Below, piece by piece: positions 48,503-56,739 of a stretch of 64,000 nucleotides of DNA. The translations under genes and the position numbers were made by a program. This DNA comes from Hydrogenophaga sp. IBVHS1 (GTDB lineage: Bacteria; Pseudomonadota; Gammaproteobacteria; Burkholderiales; Burkholderiaceae_C). The notes under the pieces were generated by a model. It searched no databases. It worked only from the letters and a program-made list of their open reading frames with translations, and was not told the DNA's origin. The first letter of the stretch is position 1. Each line of letters starts with the position of its first letter. The DNA is taken from assembly GCF_002127265.1 (NCBI RefSeq), contig NZ_NFUU01000001.1:1178001-1242000 (forward strand). Direction: 5' to 3'.

Positions 48503-49486
48503 ATGAGCAACCTGAACCAACTGCTTCACCCGAAGGCCTTGCGCTACGTGGCGGCTGTGGCCCAGCTCGGCTCGGTGCAGGCCGCGGCGCGCGATGTTTC
48601 GATCTCGGCTTCGGCGATCGACCGCCACATCCTGCTGCTGGAGGAAGACCTGGGCTTGCCGCTGTTCGAGCGCCAGCCGCGCGGCATGCGCCTGACCGCC
48701 GCTGGCGAGTTGCTGCTCGCGTTGTCCCAGCGCTGGAAGGCCGACCTCAACCGCACGCTTTCCGACATCAAGCAGCTGCAAGGCGTGAGCCAGGGCCACC
48801 TGAGGCTGGCCGCCATGGACAGCCACGTGAACGGCCTGCTGCCCGAGTTCGTGCTGGCGGTGGCGCAGGAACATCCGGGCATCGTGCTGGAGGTGGACAT
48901 CGTGAGCCCGGACGAGGCCATGCAGCGCCTGCGCGCGGGCGACGTGGATCTGGCGGTGGCCTTCAACCTCAAGCCCGGGCGTGATCTGCACATCGTGGCC
49001 ACGGCCGACCTGCCGCTGGGCTGCGTGGTGGCGCCCGGGCATCCACTGTCGTCGCTTGCGCAGGTGACGTTCAAGGATGTGGCGGCATGGCCTCTGGCGG
49101 CGCAGAGCAAGGCGTTGACCATCCGGCGTTACCTGGAGCGCCGCCACAACTGGCTGCTGCAGGAAGCCCGACCACCGCTCGTGACGAACTCGTTGCAGCT
49201 CGTCAAAAGCCTGGTGCGCAGTGGCAGCCACGTGGCGCTCACGTCCGAGCTCGATGCAGGCCCGGAAATTCTGGCGGGGCAGCTGTGCTTCGTGCCTCTC
49301 AAGGACAAGAGCGCGCAGGCGCAAACGGTGGGCGTGGCCGTGAGCGCGGGCCGGGCGCTGCCGCACATTGCGCGCATGGTGGCCGAGCGACTGGGCACCC
49401 ACGTGATCGAGTACCTGGCGCGGGTGCGCGCGGTGGGCGCAGATACAAACCGAAAGAAATCGAAACCGCGCCGAGATGCGAAGTAG
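48503..49486 (+). CDS. LysR-family regulator divergent from the ureide operon
   Basis: This 327-residue protein has the LysR winged helix (HPKALRYVAAVAQLGSVQAAARD, about residues 9-31) and a C-terminal effector domain; the tail (NRKKSKPRRDAK) is basic. The ATG at 48503 is chosen because homology starts at MSNLNQLL; the long open frame upstream is not coding. It is divergent from uraD with 78 bp between start codons and is likely its regulator. Confidence 0.83.
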   Translation: MSNLNQLLHPKALRYVAAVAQLGSVQAAARDVSISASAIDRHILLLEEDLGLPLFERQPRGMRLTAAGELLLALSQRWKADLNRTLSDIKQLQGVSQGHLRLAAMDSHVNGLLPEFVLAVAQEHPGIVLEVDIVSPDEAMQRLRAGDVDLAVAFNLKPGRDLHIVATADLPLGCVVAPGHPLSSLAQVTFKDVAAWPLAAQSKALTIRRYLERRHNWLLQEARPPLVTNSLQLVKSLVRSGSHVALTSELDAGPEILAGQLCFVPLKDKSAQAQTVGVAVSAGRALPHIARMVAERLGTHVIEYLARVRAVGADTNRKKSKPRRDAK

Positions 49487-49543
49487 CGACGGGCTGGGCA
49501 CCATGGCGGACATGTTCAACAACCGTTCGCTAAGGACCCTGTC

Positions 49544-50014
49544 ATGAAACCCTGGATCAAACGCTCTCTCCTGGCCTTCACCGGTATCTCCATCGCGCTT
49601 GGCGGCCTTGCTGCCTGCGGCACGCGTGGCCACCACGAGCGCGGCCCCATGAGTGCCGAGAAAATGGCCGAGGTGCGCGGCAAGGTGATCGATCGCATCA
49701 CCAGCAAGCTCGACCTGAACGCTGCCCAGCAGCAGAAGCTGAATGTCCTGGCCGACAAGGTGCAGGCCCAGCGCGCTGCCTTCATCGGGCAGACCACCGA
49801 CCCGCGCGCCGAGTTGCGTTCGCTGGTCTCGGCAGAGAAGTTCGACCGCGCCCGCGCGCTGAGCCTGCTGGACGAGAAGACCCGCGTGTTGCAGGTGAGC
49901 AGCCCCGAGGTGATCAACGCTCTGGCCGATTTCTACGACAGCCTCAACCCCACCCAGCAGGCCGAAGTGCGTGAGCGCATGGCGCAGCGCAAGGGCTGGT
50001 TCGGTCGCGGCTGA
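49544..50014 (+). CDS. Spy/CpxP-like periplasmic protein (LTxxQ)
   Basis: The 156-residue protein has an N-terminal signal with a possible lipobox (GGLAACGT) and the helical LTxxQ-like repeats of Spy/CpxP proteins (LDLNAAQQQKLN and LNPTQQAEVRERM). Such proteins are envelope chaperones or signal inhibitors of the Cpx-type response. It lies upstream of a two-component system, which fits a role as its sensor partner or target. Confidence 0.83.
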   Translation: MKPWIKRSLLAFTGISIALGGLAACGTRGHHERGPMSAEKMAEVRGKVIDRITSKLDLNAAQQQKLNVLADKVQAQRAAFIGQTTDPRAELRSLVSAEKFDRARALSLLDEKTRVLQVSSPEVINALADFYDSLNPTQQAEVRERMAQRKGWFGRG

Positions 50015-50033
50015 AGCAGCGAGACGAACGGCG

Positions 50034-50345
50034 ATGTCACCGGCATTGCAAGCCATCGGCCAGCCGCTGCGCGACCACGGTCCCGCGCTGCTGGCCGAAG
50101 TGGAGGATCCACACGACGAGTTGCTGGCGCTGGTCTGGGGGCCGCGCTTTGACCGGGAGCATGCCCTGGGACTCTGGGCTCGTTTTTCCCGCAGGCGGCC
50201 TGCCGAGGCGGTGCACACGCTGCCCGCCATTCTTTCGGTGGCCGACCGCTTCGACGGCCTGGACACGCGGGCCCAGCAGCGCCTGCGCCGGCTCATCTTG
50301 CGCCACCGTGCGCTGAGCGACATGGGGCCGGGCGCGGTGATGTGA
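50034..50345 (+). CDS. Small protein of unknown function in the Spy/two-component operon
   Basis: This 103-residue soluble protein, rich in Arg and Leu, shows no signal or membrane segment. Visible parts are GPALLAEVEDPHDELLALVWG and RAQQRLRRLILRHRAL, mostly helical. I do not recognise a family. It is read 19 bp after the Spy-like gene and 13 bp before the response regulator gene, so it is probably part of the same envelope-stress operon. Confidence 0.6.
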   Translation: MSPALQAIGQPLRDHGPALLAEVEDPHDELLALVWGPRFDREHALGLWARFSRRRPAEAVHTLPAILSVADRFDGLDTRAQQRLRRLILRHRALSDMGPGAVM

Positions 50346-50358
50346 GTGAGAATGCCGC

Positions 50359-51057
50359 ATGCACCGTGTCTTGCTGATTGACGATGACGAACAACTCGGG
50401 GCCCCGCTGGCCACCTATTTCCAGCGCTTCGAGCTGGCCCTGACCCACGCGCTCAGGCCCAGCGAAGGCCTGGCCCGGCTGCGCACCGGCGCTTTCGAGG
50501 TTGCCATTCTTGATGTGATGCTGCCCGAGATGGATGGCTTTGAACTCTGTCGAACCATTCGCAAGGAAAGCGACATCCCCATCGTGATGCTCACCGCGCG
50601 CGGCGACGTGATGGACCGCGTGGTGGGCCTGGAACTCGGTGCCGACGACTACTTGCCCAAGCCTTTCGAGCCGCGCGAACTGGTCGCGCGCATCCAGACC
50701 GTGCTGCGCCGTCGCAACGGGCAGAACGGCCCCTCCGCAGTTTCGCCATCGCCAGGCGTGCTGGCTTTTGAAGGGCTCAGCATCGACCCCGCGCGCCGCA
50801 GCGTGGTGCGCCAGGGAGAAGCGGTGGAACTCACCGGCACCGAATTCGAACTGCTGCACCTGCTGGCGCGCGAAAGCGGCCGCGTGTTCAGCCGAGACGA
50901 CATCCTCAACCAGCTGCGTGGGCACGATGCAGACCTGTACACGCGCGCGGTGGACATCGTGGTCAGTCGCCTCCGCAGAAAGCTCGAACCGCTCGACTGC
51001 ATCAAGACGCTGCGCAATGCGGGCTACTCGCTCGCCCTGCGCCGGTTGACGCCGTGA
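50359..51057 (+). CDS. OmpR-family response regulator, CpxR-like
   Basis: The 232-residue protein has a receiver domain (DDDEQLGAP at the N-terminus, the phosphoacceptor Asp in VAILDVMLPEMDG, and Lys in YLPKPFEPREL) and an OmpR/PhoB winged helix at the C-terminus (YTRAVDIVVSRLRRKLE). It overlaps the kinase gene by four bases (GTGA). With the Spy-like protein nearby it is probably an envelope-stress regulator. Confidence 0.93.
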   Translation: MHRVLLIDDDEQLGAPLATYFQRFELALTHALRPSEGLARLRTGAFEVAILDVMLPEMDGFELCRTIRKESDIPIVMLTARGDVMDRVVGLELGADDYLPKPFEPRELVARIQTVLRRRNGQNGPSAVSPSPGVLAFEGLSIDPARRSVVRQGEAVELTGTEFELLHLLARESGRVFSRDDILNQLRGHDADLYTRAVDIVVSRLRRKLEPLDCIKTLRNAGYSLALRRLTP

Positions 51058-52433
51058 CCACCGCCGTTCTTCCCTGGTACCGCCGGGCATTTGCGGCGCT
51101 TCGCAGCTCGCTTCGGCTGCGCCTGGTGCTGGTGTTCCTGTTGCTGGCCATGGGCATGGCCTTCACCTTCATCAGCGGCGCTCAAAAGGCCTTTTCGGTG
51201 GGCTGGCGCGAGGCGGCGCGCCCGTTGCTGATGGACTATGTGGATCGCCTCGGCGCCGAGGTGGTGGTGGGTGGCACACCCAGCGTCGAGCGTGCGCAGG
51301 CGCTCACGCAGCGCCTGCCGGTGACCATTGCCATCACGGGGCCCCAAGTCAACTGGCGGTCGCATCCCGATCAGGTGAAACCGCACTGGAAACGCGACCG
51401 CCCGCGCAGCGCCGACGGGGACGGCCCCGCTTGGGGAGACGACCAGGACTGGGACGGCCTGCTATTGCGAACCACGGCAGATGGACACCGCATCGAGTTC
51501 GGCCTGAACGACGCCGCTTTCGAGCGCCGGCCCAAGCTGATCGGCTTCACACTGAGTGTTTTGCTGCTGCTCACGCTGCTGGCCTACCTGTACGTGCGCC
51601 GGTTGCTGCGCCCGCTCGATGACATCCGCCAGGGTGCGCAGCGCTTCGGCGCGGGCGAGTTTGGTCAACCCATTCCGGTGCGCCGGCCGCAGCGCCCCGA
51701 TGAGCTTGGCCAGCTCGCCACCACCATCAACACCATGGGCCACGACATCCACCAGATGCTCGAAGCCCAGCGCGCGCTGCTGCTGGCTATCAGCCACGAA
51801 CTGCGCAGCCCGCTCACCCGCGCGCGGCTCAACACCGAGTTGCTGCCCGAGACCGATGACATCGCGGCCCAGCGCGAGGCGCTGCTGCGCGACCTGGCCG
51901 AGATGGCCCGCCTCATCAGCGACCTGCTGGAGAGCGAGCGCCTGGCGGGGCGCCACAAGGCGCTGCACCGGGAGCCCACCGATCCCTTTGCACTGGCCAG
52001 AGAAGTGATCGACGAACTCGCCGTGACTCAGTCTGCGGCCAGCACCATCCGGCTGCAAGCGGCCCCTGGCTTGCCCACGCTGCCGCTGGATCGCATCCGC
52101 GTGCGGCTGCTGCTGCGCAACCTGCTCGACAACGCGCTGCGCCACAGCGCCGGTGTGCCCCAGCCAGTGGAGCTGCACATTCATCCCGACGCAACGGGCG
52201 GGCAGGGCGTGCTGATCGAGGTGCGCGACCACGGCCCCGGTGTGCCCGAAGACCAGCTGCCCCATCTGGCCCAGCCCTTCTTCCGGCCCGACACCGCGCG
52301 CACCCGCAGCGCCGGCGGCGTGGGCCTGGGCCTTTATCTGTGCCGTCTGGTGGCACTGGCTCACGGCGGCACGTTTGCGGTGCGCAACGCCCGGCCCGGT
52401 CTGGCGGTAACGGTGACGCTGCCCGGCGCGTGA
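51054..52433 (+). CDS. Sensor histidine kinase, CpxA-like
   Basis: The 459-residue membrane kinase has a first helix (about residues 17-40), a periplasmic sensing region of about 110 residues, a second helix (about 163-182), HAMP, the HisKA box (LAISHELRSPLTRARL with the phosphorylated His) and HATPase (RNLLDNALRHS, VRDHGPGVPED, GGVGLGLYLCR). The start is a GTG that overlaps the response regulator stop codon. Confidence 0.93.
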   Translation: MTTAVLPWYRRAFAALRSSLRLRLVLVFLLLAMGMAFTFISGAQKAFSVGWREAARPLLMDYVDRLGAEVVVGGTPSVERAQALTQRLPVTIAITGPQVNWRSHPDQVKPHWKRDRPRSADGDGPAWGDDQDWDGLLLRTTADGHRIEFGLNDAAFERRPKLIGFTLSVLLLLTLLAYLYVRRLLRPLDDIRQGAQRFGAGEFGQPIPVRRPQRPDELGQLATTINTMGHDIHQMLEAQRALLLAISHELRSPLTRARLNTELLPETDDIAAQREALLRDLAEMARLISDLLESERLAGRHKALHREPTDPFALAREVIDELAVTQSAASTIRLQAAPGLPTLPLDRIRVRLLLRNLLDNALRHSAGVPQPVELHIHPDATGGQGVLIEVRDHGPGVPEDQLPHLAQPFFRPDTARTRSAGGVGLGLYLCRLVALAHGGTFAVRNARPGLAVTVTLPGA

Positions 52434-52472
52434 TTCGCTTCGCCCAGAAGGGGGTTGCGCTTTTGCCGGTTG

Positions 52473-52521
52473 TTCTGTAAATTCTGTATTCGCAATTCAC
52501 GAATATAGAATAAATACAGAA
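52473..52521 (+). promoter_or_regulatory. Repeat array upstream of the HTH/DUF429-like pair
   Basis: Four related 7-mers lie in 49 bp: direct TTCTGTA at 52473 and 52482, and inverted TATAGAA (52504-52510) and TACAGAA (52515-52521). TTCTGTATTCG (52482-52492) and CGAATATAGAA (52500-52510) form 11-bp arms with one mismatch around CAATTCA. A -10-like TATAGA lies inside the array, which ends seven bases before the HTH gene, so it looks like an autoregulatory operator. Confidence 0.6.
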
Positions 52522-52528
52522 GAACCGC

Positions 52529-53194
52529 ATGCAACTCAAGCCGCAAGATTTCCTGGTCGCCCTCAAGCTGGTGGCATTGACCGGTCGCCGGTGGACCTAT
52601 TCCAGCATGGCGAATGAACTCGGTCTTAGCGCCTCCGAGGCGCACGCCTGTGTGAAGCGCGGCCTCCAGGCCGAGCTGCTGCAAAACCATCTGGCATGGG
52701 CGCCAACGCTGTCTTCCGCCGGCGTGCTCGAAGAGCCCGCGGCGATCTACCGCGTGCGGTCACGGCCGCGAAGACCGGGCAAGCTGGCTGCAGCCCGCGG
52801 CATGGTGAGCGAACCGTCGCCCTCCATGGACGACAACCCCGCGAGCGTGCACGTTCCCAACCTGACGGAGTTCGCGGTGCACGGCGCACGGTATGCGTTT
52901 CCAGCCCAGCGCTTGCCCAACTCGCCCGGTGTACCCACAGCCCACAGCTGGCCTGCGGTGGCCCGTTTGCTTCCGCAGGGGCGCGGCGCCTGGGTCTGGC
53001 CGCATCCCAACGGTGCTGCGCAAGGCCAGGGCATCGAACCCTTGCATCCGGGAGTCCCTTACGCGGCCATGCAGGACCCGGCTTTGCACGACATGCTGGC
53101 GATCTTCGACGTGCTTCGTTTGGGGGATGCCGGCGAGCGGCTTCTGGCGGCGGGGCGGCTGCGCGAGCTCATCGGCGCGGGCTCCGCACAGTAG
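52529..53194 (+). CDS. Uncharacterised winged-helix protein, first gene of a two-gene unit
   Basis: This 221-residue protein starts with a winged helix (about residues 4-60: FLVALKLVALTGRRWTYSSM, then LGLSASEAHACVKRGLQAELL as the likely recognition helix). A Pro/Arg-rich stretch (about 80-105) links it to a C-terminal domain of unknown function with ARYAFPAQRLPNSPGVPTAHSW and LHDMLAIFDVLRLGDAGERL. It may be a regulator of its own operon. It is 10 bp before the DUF429-like gene. Confidence 0.65.
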   Translation: MQLKPQDFLVALKLVALTGRRWTYSSMANELGLSASEAHACVKRGLQAELLQNHLAWAPTLSSAGVLEEPAAIYRVRSRPRRPGKLAAARGMVSEPSPSMDDNPASVHVPNLTEFAVHGARYAFPAQRLPNSPGVPTAHSWPAVARLLPQGRGAWVWPHPNGAAQGQGIEPLHPGVPYAAMQDPALHDMLAIFDVLRLGDAGERLLAAGRLRELIGAGSAQ

Positions 53195-53204
53195 GAGCCG
53201 GCCC

Positions 53205-54011
53205 ATGTTCGACTGTTTCATCGGTATCGGCTATTCCGGCGCGCAAACGCCGTTGACCCGCTTGAAAGGGCTGCAGGTCTACGCAGCGCAGTCGGGGTTG
53301 CGTGGCGCACAGCGCTGGACGTGTCGCCACCCCGATTGCCCCAGCGATTCCGTGAACTGGAACCGTCGCGAGCTGGCTGAGCGGCTGCGGGAAGAAGTGC
53401 TTCGGGGCACGCGCTTCCTCGCAGGGCTCGACCACGGCTTCTCCCTGCCGGTGGCGCATTTCGGGCGCCACCAGCTGGACGCCTGGCCCGCATTTCTCAA
53501 CAACTTCGTGGCGCACTGGCCCACACAGCAGGATCGGGTGGGTGTGGACTCGGTCAGGCGCCGATTGATGCACCAGCGAAACAGCGCCTGGGCGTCGCCG
53601 CAACAGCAAGCGCCGGGAGAGTCACTGCGCCTCACAGAGCGCTGGACCGTTTCGGCCCGCAGTGTCTCCTCGTTCGACGTTCAAGGCGTCACCGCCAAGG
53701 CCGCGCACGCGGGCATTCCGTGGCTGAAATGGCTGCGCGACGAAGTCGGCGACCGTCTGCATTTCTGGCCGTTCGATGGCTGGCAGTTGCCCGGGGACAA
53801 GTCGGTGATCGTGGAAGTTCACCCTTCGATCTTTCGCCGCCGGTACCCGCGCGAGCAACGCGAGACAGAAGAGCACGATGCCTACGCCACGGCGCGCTGG
53901 ATGGCCGACATGGCCGCACGCGGCGAGCTGGAAGCCTGCCTTCAGCCGCCGCTCACGCCCATGGAGCGAGAGGTGGCGGAGCTGGAAGGCTGGATGCTCG
54001 GCGTGCGCTGA
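53205..54011 (+). CDS. DUF429-like (RNase H-fold) protein
   Basis: The 268-residue protein begins FIGIGYSGAQTPLTRLKGLQVY, like the first strand-loop-strand of DUF429 proteins, and has VIVEVHPSIFRRRYP and EEHDAYATARWMADMA near the C-terminus, which correspond to the conserved acidic and EVYP-like parts of that family. DUF429 is thought to have an RNase H-like nuclease fold; biochemical activity is unknown. AGGAG precedes the ATG. It ends 6 bp before the convergent rpoD stop codon. Confidence 0.68.
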   Translation: MFDCFIGIGYSGAQTPLTRLKGLQVYAAQSGLRGAQRWTCRHPDCPSDSVNWNRRELAERLREEVLRGTRFLAGLDHGFSLPVAHFGRHQLDAWPAFLNNFVAHWPTQQDRVGVDSVRRRLMHQRNSAWASPQQQAPGESLRLTERWTVSARSVSSFDVQGVTAKAAHAGIPWLKWLRDEVGDRLHFWPFDGWQLPGDKSVIVEVHPSIFRRRYPREQRETEEHDAYATARWMADMAARGELEACLQPPLTPMEREVAELEGWMLGVR

Positions 54012-54017
54012 ACGCTG

Positions 54018-56399
54018 TTAGAGCGTGTCGATGAAGCTGCGCAGCTTGTCCGAACGGCTCGGGTGCTTGAGCTTGCGAACCGCTTTGCTTTCGATCTGGC
54101 GAATGCGCTCGCGCGTCACGTCGAACTGCTTGCCCACTTCTTCCAGCGTGTGGTCGGTGGACATCTCGATGCCGAAGCGCATGCGCAGCACCTTGGCTTC
54201 ACGCGGCGTGAGGCTGTCGAGAATTTCCTTCACCACTTCGCGCAGGCCGGCCTGCATCGCGGCCTCGATGGGCGCGGTGTTCGCCTGGTCTTCAATGAAG
54301 TCGCCCAGGTGCGAATCGTCGTCGTCGCCGATCGGGGTTTCCATCGAGATCGGCTCTTTCGCGATCTTCATGATCTTGCGGATCTTGTCCTCAGGCATCT
54401 CCATCTTCTCGGCCAGGATGGAGGCATCCGGCTCGAAACCGAACTCCTGCAGATGCTGGCGCGAGATGCGGTTCATCTTGTTGATGGTTTCGATCATGTG
54501 CACCGGGATCCGGATGGTGCGCGCCTGATCGGCAATGGAGCGCGTGATGGCCTGGCGAATCCACCAGGTGGCGTAGGTCGAAAACTTGTAGCCGCGGCGG
54601 TATTCGAACTTGTCCACCGCCTTCATCAGGCCGATGTTGCCCTCCTGAATCAGGTCGAGGAACTGCAGGCCACGGTTGGTGTATTTCTTCGCGATGGAGA
54701 TCACCAGGCGCAGGTTGGCCTCGATCATTTCCTTCTTGGCATCGCGCGAGGTGGACTCACCCTGGTTCATCCGCTTGTTGATGTCCTTCAGATGCGTCAG
54801 AGGCACCACCACGCTGCTCTGGATGTTCATCAGGCCCTGCTGCAGCTCCTGGATCGGCGGGATGTTGCGCTCCATCACCACGCTCCACGATTTGCCGGAG
54901 GCGGCCTGCTTCTCGACCCACTTCAGGTTGAGCAGGTTGGCCGGGAACTCGGCAATGAACTTCTCCTGCGGCATGCCGCACTTGTCCACGATGATGCGGC
55001 GCAGCTCGCGCTCTTTCTTGCGCACCTCATCGACCTGGTTGCGCATGGTGCTGCACAGCTTTTCGATCGCCTTGGCAGTGAAGCGGATCGACATCAGCGT
55101 CTCGGTGATGGACTTCTGCGTCTTGAGGTAGGCGGGCGTGCCGTAGCCTTCCTTGTCGTAGGTCTTGTGCAGCTTCTCGAACAGCGAGCGCATGGTGTCG
55201 AAACGGGTGAGCGCCTCGCGCTTGAGTTCTTCCAGCTTGCGGGTAAGCGCCTTGGAGCCACCCTTGCCGTCGTCGTCGTCCGCTTCGTCGTAGTCGTCGA
55301 AATCTTCTTCGGCCACGTAGTCGTCGGCCGCATCGGCATCGGCGAAACCGTCGACCACGGTGGAGATGACGACCTTGCCTTCGCGAATGTCGTCGGCCAT
55401 GACCAGGATCTCGGCAATGGTGGCCGGGCTCTCGCTGATGGCCGCCATCATGTCGTTCAGGCCACCCTCGATGCGCTTGGCGATTTCAATTTCGCCTTCG
55501 CGCGTGAGCAGTTCGACCGTACCCATCTCGCGCATGTACATGCGCACCGGATCGGTCGTGCGGCCGAACTCGCTGTCCACGGTGGACAGCGCGGCTTCGG
55601 CTTCTTCCTCGGCCTCTTCTTCGGTGGCGGCGGTGGGGCCGGTGTTGTTCAGCAGCAGGGTCTCGGCGTCTGGCGTCTGTTCGTAAACAGCCACACCCAT
55701 GTCGTTGAGCAGCGACACCACCACTTCCAGCGTCTCGGCTTCCACCAGCTTGTCGGGCAGGTGGTCGTTGATTTCGCCATGCGTGAGGTAGCCGCGCGTC
55801 TTGCCCAGCTTGATCAGGGTCTTGAGGCGTTCGCGGCGGTTGCGCGCTTCCTCTTCGGACAAAACGGTTTCGTCCAGCCCGAATTCCTTCATCAGCGCGC
55901 GCTCTTTCGCCTTGCTGATCTTCATGCGCAGGGGCTTGACCTTTTCGGTCGTCTGCGCGGTGGTGTCCACCACCTCGGCCTCGACTTCGCCGGTCAGATC
56001 GTCTTCGATGTCGCTCAGGTCGGCATCGTCCAGATCGGCGTCGGACTTGCCTTTGCCCTTGGCATCGGCTTTAGGCTTGCGCCCGCGCTTGGCAGCAGGC
56101 GACTCGGCGACGTCGGCCTTGGCAGGGCGCCCGGCTTTCTTCTTCGCGGTGGTTTCTTCGATCGGCTCGGCCTTGGCAGGGCGCCCGGCTTTCTTCTTCG
56201 CGGTGGTTTCTTCGATCGGCTCGGCCTTGGCAGCTGATTTCTTGGCAGGCGCGGTCTTGGTCGCGGGCTTGGCGGGGGTCTTCTGGGTCACAGCAGGGGC
56301 TTTCTTGGGGGGCAAAGCCGGGGCAGCAGCGCGCGGGCTGGCCTTCTTGGCGGTCTTGGTGCTGGACACGACGGGCGTACTGGATTTCTTCGCGGGCAT
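54018..56399 (-). CDS. rpoD: RNA polymerase sigma factor RpoD (sigma-70)
   Basis: This is the housekeeping sigma factor. The 793-residue protein has an N-terminal Lys/Ala-rich extension (about residues 1-140), region 1.1, an acidic non-conserved insertion, region 2 ([39 protein letters not shown], quoted in parts in the family), and region 4 ending with [18 protein letters not shown]. The ATG at 56399 (MPAKKSSTP) is chosen by homology. Part of the extension is a perfect 54-bp duplication. It is next to dnaG, as in many proteobacteria. Confidence 0.97.
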   Translation of the reverse strand: MPAKKSSTPVVSSTKTAKKASPRAAAPALPPKKAPAVTQKTPAKPATKTAPAKKSAAKAEPIEETTAKKKAGRPAKAEPIEETTAKKKAGRPAKADVAESPAAKRGRKPKADAKGKGKSDADLDDADLSDIEDDLTGEVEAEVVDTTAQTTEKVKPLRMKISKAKERALMKEFGLDETVLSEEEARNRRERLKTLIKLGKTRGYLTHGEINDHLPDKLVEAETLEVVVSLLNDMGVAVYEQTPDAETLLLNNTGPTAATEEEAEEEAEAALSTVDSEFGRTTDPVRMYMREMGTVELLTREGEIEIAKRIEGGLNDMMAAISESPATIAEILVMADDIREGKVVISTVVDGFADADAADDYVAEEDFDDYDEADDDDGKGGSKALTRKLEELKREALTRFDTMRSLFEKLHKTYDKEGYGTPAYLKTQKSITETLMSIRFTAKAIEKLCSTMRNQVDEVRKKERELRRIIVDKCGMPQEKFIAEFPANLLNLKWVEKQAASGKSWSVVMERNIPPIQELQQGLMNIQSSVVVPLTHLKDINKRMNQGESTSRDAKKEMIEANLRLVISIAKKYTNRGLQFLDLIQEGNIGLMKAVDKFEYRRGYKFSTYATWWIRQAITRSIADQARTIRIPVHMIETINKMNRISRQHLQEFGFEPDASILAEKMEMPEDKIRKIMKIAKEPISMETPIGDDDDSHLGDFIEDQANTAPIEAAMQAGLREVVKEILDSLTPREAKVLRMRFGIEMSTDHTLEEVGKQFDVTRERIRQIESKAVRKLKHPSRSDKLRSFIDTL
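56113..56233. repeat. 54-bp tandem repeat inside rpoD
   Basis: A 54-bp unit starting TCGGCCTTGGCAG occurs at 56113 and 56167 without a mismatch, and its first 13 bases recur at 56221 (about 2.2 copies). It encodes an 18-residue unit containing [14 protein letters not shown] in the Lys-rich N-terminal region, with an AT-hook-like GRP core. The period is a multiple of three, so copy number changes keep the frame. Confidence 0.9.
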
Positions 56400-56739
56400 G
56401 GGGACCTCAAAAAAATGTCGAACTGGAACCGGCAGATCACACAAAAATCGCCTGAAGGCCGCGCAGCACGGTCACTCCGGTGAGTTTGTAGGGCACATCA
56501 CCCACCCCTTGCCGGAAGGAGCAGGCCTGCAAGCTGTGAGGGCGAACATTTGGTGTGCAGTCCTTGCGGGGTTCCGTCAGGACCGGGGCGGGTCGCTGAG
56601 GTGGCCAGGAGGGTGTCCATGTAGCCCCGTCGTTGGGGGCCGGGCCGATGCCGGAGGTGCTGCTGTCGCGCTTGCGGTGCAAAACCGTGGATTATACCGC
56701 TGGGTCGCCGATTTTGTCTTGCGCAACGCTTCCAGCCAA
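56400..56739 (-). promoter_or_regulatory. rpoD upstream region with sigma-70-type promoter
   Basis: This 340-bp gap between dnaG and rpoD contains one clear promoter on the minus strand: -35 AAGACA (56720-56715), an 18-bp spacer and a perfect -10 TATAAT (56696-56691). Transcription would start near 56684, leaving a leader of about 285 nt before the rpoD ATG. I see no protein gene in it and no repeat. Confidence 0.65.

Noticed and set aside
56113..56233. Possible CRISPR-like or mobile repeat
   Set aside because: The copies are contiguous with no spacers and lie in frame inside rpoD, so it is a coding tandem duplication.
54063..56237. A 724-codon open frame antisense to rpoD
   Set aside because: It follows the codon periodicity of rpoD and contains antisense of the tandem repeat; no family signature.
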